NCBI GenBank assembly: GCA_023231105.1 | Contig: JALNWB010000181.1 | Coordinates: forward strand, 1 to 7,415 | Reading direction: 5' to 3' | From: Ignavibacteriaceae bacterium | GTDB lineage: Bacteria; Bacteroidota; Ignavibacteria; Ignavibacteriales; Ignavibacteriaceae | DNA: 7,415 nucleotides | Shown: one piece after another, positions 6,548 through 7,415 of the stretch | Position numbering within the stretch: the stretch's first letter is position 1 | Layout of the letters: the number at the start of each line of letters is the position of its first letter | Position numbers and translations under genes: made by a program | Notes under the pieces: model-generated | Told to the model about the DNA's origin: nothing | What the model saw: only the letters and a program-made list of their open reading frames with translations | Database searches by the model: none

Positions 6548-7102
6548 TTATTTGCTTTTTTCAATTGCGTACCCAAAGATGAAGCTTACCCGGTAACCTT
6601 TAGGATTTGTTGTAACTGCCAGATTTAGAGGAATACTTACACCGCCGTACTCAAAACTTTTTCCAACGGTAATCATTAATGCTGACATGGCTCCCTCTTC
6701 CGTTCCGAGAACATTTGGACCCATCCCGAATTCAATTCCATTCGGGAAGCGGATACCGAAGCCGAGTGTCATAGATGGAATGAGTGTTCCGTATTCAACT
6801 CCGGCAACAAGAGGAACTGCTTCAATGATAAAGCAGGGACCTTCAATGTCGGGGACAATTTGGTATTCAAAATGCCAGCCGAATTGACTTAATAATACCC
6901 CGATTTTCTTTTCTTTGAGTTGAGTTACTAATTCTCCATGACCAGGAATGTATGTGAACCCTAAGCGGGGACCGCCAAGATTTCTTGATCCGAATTTTAC
7001 CGGAGAAAACTTGCTCTCAACTTGAGCAGATATTTCTGATGCCGTAAAACAGGAAAAAAAGACCAGCATCAGCAAGAGACCTAAGATTTGTTTTGTTTTC
7101 AT
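6548..7102 (-). CDS. Exported protein of unknown function, probably beta-rich and envelope-located
   Basis: The 184-aa product was not assigned to a named family. The start chosen is the ATG at the complement of 7100-7102. It has AAAGGTG (7108-7114) five bases upstream and opens directly into a signal peptide, MKTKQILGLLLMLVFFSCFT, with likely cleavage after ISA (residue 26). A TTG eleven codons upstream at 7135 keeps the frame open but has no such support. The FFSC at 15-18 is a poor lipobox, so a lipoprotein is possible but not favoured. The mature part is rich in Gly and in alternating hydrophobic strands, with motifs GGPRLGFTYIPG (43-54), LSQFGWHFEY (71-80), EAVPLVAGVEYGTLIPS (94-110), FGMGPNV (125-131) and a final VSFIFGYAI strand. 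This suggests a small beta-barrel or beta-sandwich of the outer membrane or periplasm. It lies 27 bp before the metallophosphatase gene, apparently as first gene of that operon. Confidence 0.85.
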   Translation of the reverse strand: MKTKQILGLLLMLVFFSCFTASEISAQVESKFSPVKFGSRNLGGPRLGFTYIPGHGELVTQLKEKKIGVLLSQFGWHFEYQIVPDIEGPCFIIEAVPLVAGVEYGTLIPSMTLGFGIRFPNGIEFGMGPNVLGTEEGAMSALMITVGKSFEYGGVSIPLNLAVTTNPKGYRVSFIFGYAIEKSK

Positions 7103-7148
7103 GATAGCACCTTTCGTTTTATTTTTCTGATGCAAAACTAAAGCGCGA

Positions 7149-7177
7149 CAAATAGAGAGTTGTCACGGAATTGTCAA
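7149..7177 (-). promoter_or_regulatory. Candidate promoter for the envelope operon, with an overlapping imperfect palindrome
   Basis: On the minus strand there is a perfect -35-like TTGACA (complement of 7172-7177), a 17-base spacer, and TATTTG (complement of 7149-7154) as a weak -10. A second element, TAGTTTTG, lies eight bases further on and matches the Bacteroidota -7 pattern TAnnTTTG, but it has no TTG at the right distance upstream. The start codon at 7102 lies 46 bases after TATTTG. A 20-bp imperfect inverted repeat, GTTGaCA-6-TGaCAAC (7159-7178), covers the -35 and could be an operator. Core promoter rules differ in this phylum, so the sigma-70 reading is tentative. Confidence 0.35.
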
Positions 7178-7186
7178 CAGATTGTA

Positions 7187-7211
7187 AAACTATTGTTAGC
7201 GGATAACTAAC
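7187..7211 (-). terminator. Weak hairpin after the right-edge barrel gene
   Basis: On the minus strand GTTAG (7207-7211) can pair with CTAAC (7195-7199) around a 7-base loop, followed by AATAGTTTT. It sits 29 bases after the stop of the partial barrel gene and upstream of the candidate promoter, the expected place for a terminator. The 5-bp stem with three A-T pairs is weak. Confidence 0.2.
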
Positions 7212-7240
7212 TGAATAAAAGATTTGGAAGAGGAGAAAAT

Positions 7241-7415
7241 TTAGAAGATGTGACCAAAATTCAGATAGAAACCGGAAATCTCTTTGCTGATTGCAAAATC
7301 CATGCGAACGATAAAATTATCCATATAATACCGCAGTCCGATAACCGGTGAATAAACCCAATTTGTAAAACTAATTTTCGTTATTTCGTTCCAAGTTTTG
7401 CCAAAATCTAAACCG
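7241..7415 (-). CDS. C-terminal end of an outer-membrane beta-barrel protein, BamA/surface-antigen type (partial)
   Basis: An open frame enters from the right edge and stops with TAA at the complement of 7241-7243, giving 57 visible residues. The end reads GLRYYMDNFIVRMDFAISKE followed by ISGFYLNFGHIF. This is two amphipathic strands around a short turn, and the terminal Phe is the signal recognised by the Bam machinery for barrel insertion. The pattern G-x-G/L-RYYMDNFIVRMDFA resembles the penultimate strand of Bac_surface_Ag barrels (BamA/TamA and relatives), where G-x-R-x-D-x-A is usual. Only the last two to four strands are visible, so any N-terminal POTRA or enzymatic domain would be outside the window. 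The barrel call is firm; the subfamily is an inference. Confidence 0.75.
   Translation of the reverse strand, partial: GLDFGKTWNEITKISFTNWVYSPVIGLRYYMDNFIVRMDFAISKEISGFYLNFGHIF

Noticed and set aside
6687..6887. Plus-strand 66-codon frame
   Set aside because: It is antisense to the 184-aa exported protein and consists of a Pro/Ser-rich shadow translation.

Overview
This AT-rich window (by eye roughly 40% GC) most likely comes from a member of the Bacteroidota/Chlorobiota (FCB) superphylum, probably Ignavibacteriota or a close relative. The main evidence is that two of the encoded proteins end in a type IX secretion (T9SS, Por) type A sorting domain with the QNYPNPFNPTTT signature typical of those lineages. 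This placement is an inference from motifs, not a database match. No tRNA, rRNA, CRISPR array, insertion sequence or phage gene was seen.

All supported genes lie on the minus strand and are read from right to left. At the right edge (7241-7415) is the C-terminal end of an outer-membrane beta-barrel, probably of the BamA/surface-antigen type. After a 138-bp gap with a candidate promoter come four closely spaced genes: a 184-aa exported protein of unknown function (6548-7102), a T9SS-targeted 5'-nucleotidase/UshA-like metallophosphatase (4658-6520), a 203-aa eight-stranded outer-membrane barrel (4030-4641), and a 1269-aa T9SS-targeted protein built from tandem carboxypeptidase-regulatory-like (CarboxypepD_reg/Cna-B type) beta-sandwich domains (100-3909). 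The gaps are 27, 16 and 120 bp. The first three therefore look like one operon, and the giant gene is either its last member or is separated by a weak hairpin. At the left edge (1-45) a further minus-strand gene may begin; its ribosome binding site lies in one arm of a predicted stem.

Every clearly recognisable protein is exported: two to the outer membrane, two to the surface or medium through T9SS, and one to the periplasm or outer membrane. The window therefore reads as a cell-envelope locus. A reasonable but unproven model is a surface phosphatase/nucleotidase and a large multi-domain surface protein made together with small barrels. No wholly new system is evident. The points most worth checking are the altered substrate-binding motifs of the metallophosphatase, the regular 95-96 residue W-[YF]-[ND] repeat series in the giant protein, its strongly basic helical N-terminal segment, and the tandem-hairpin leader at the left edge.
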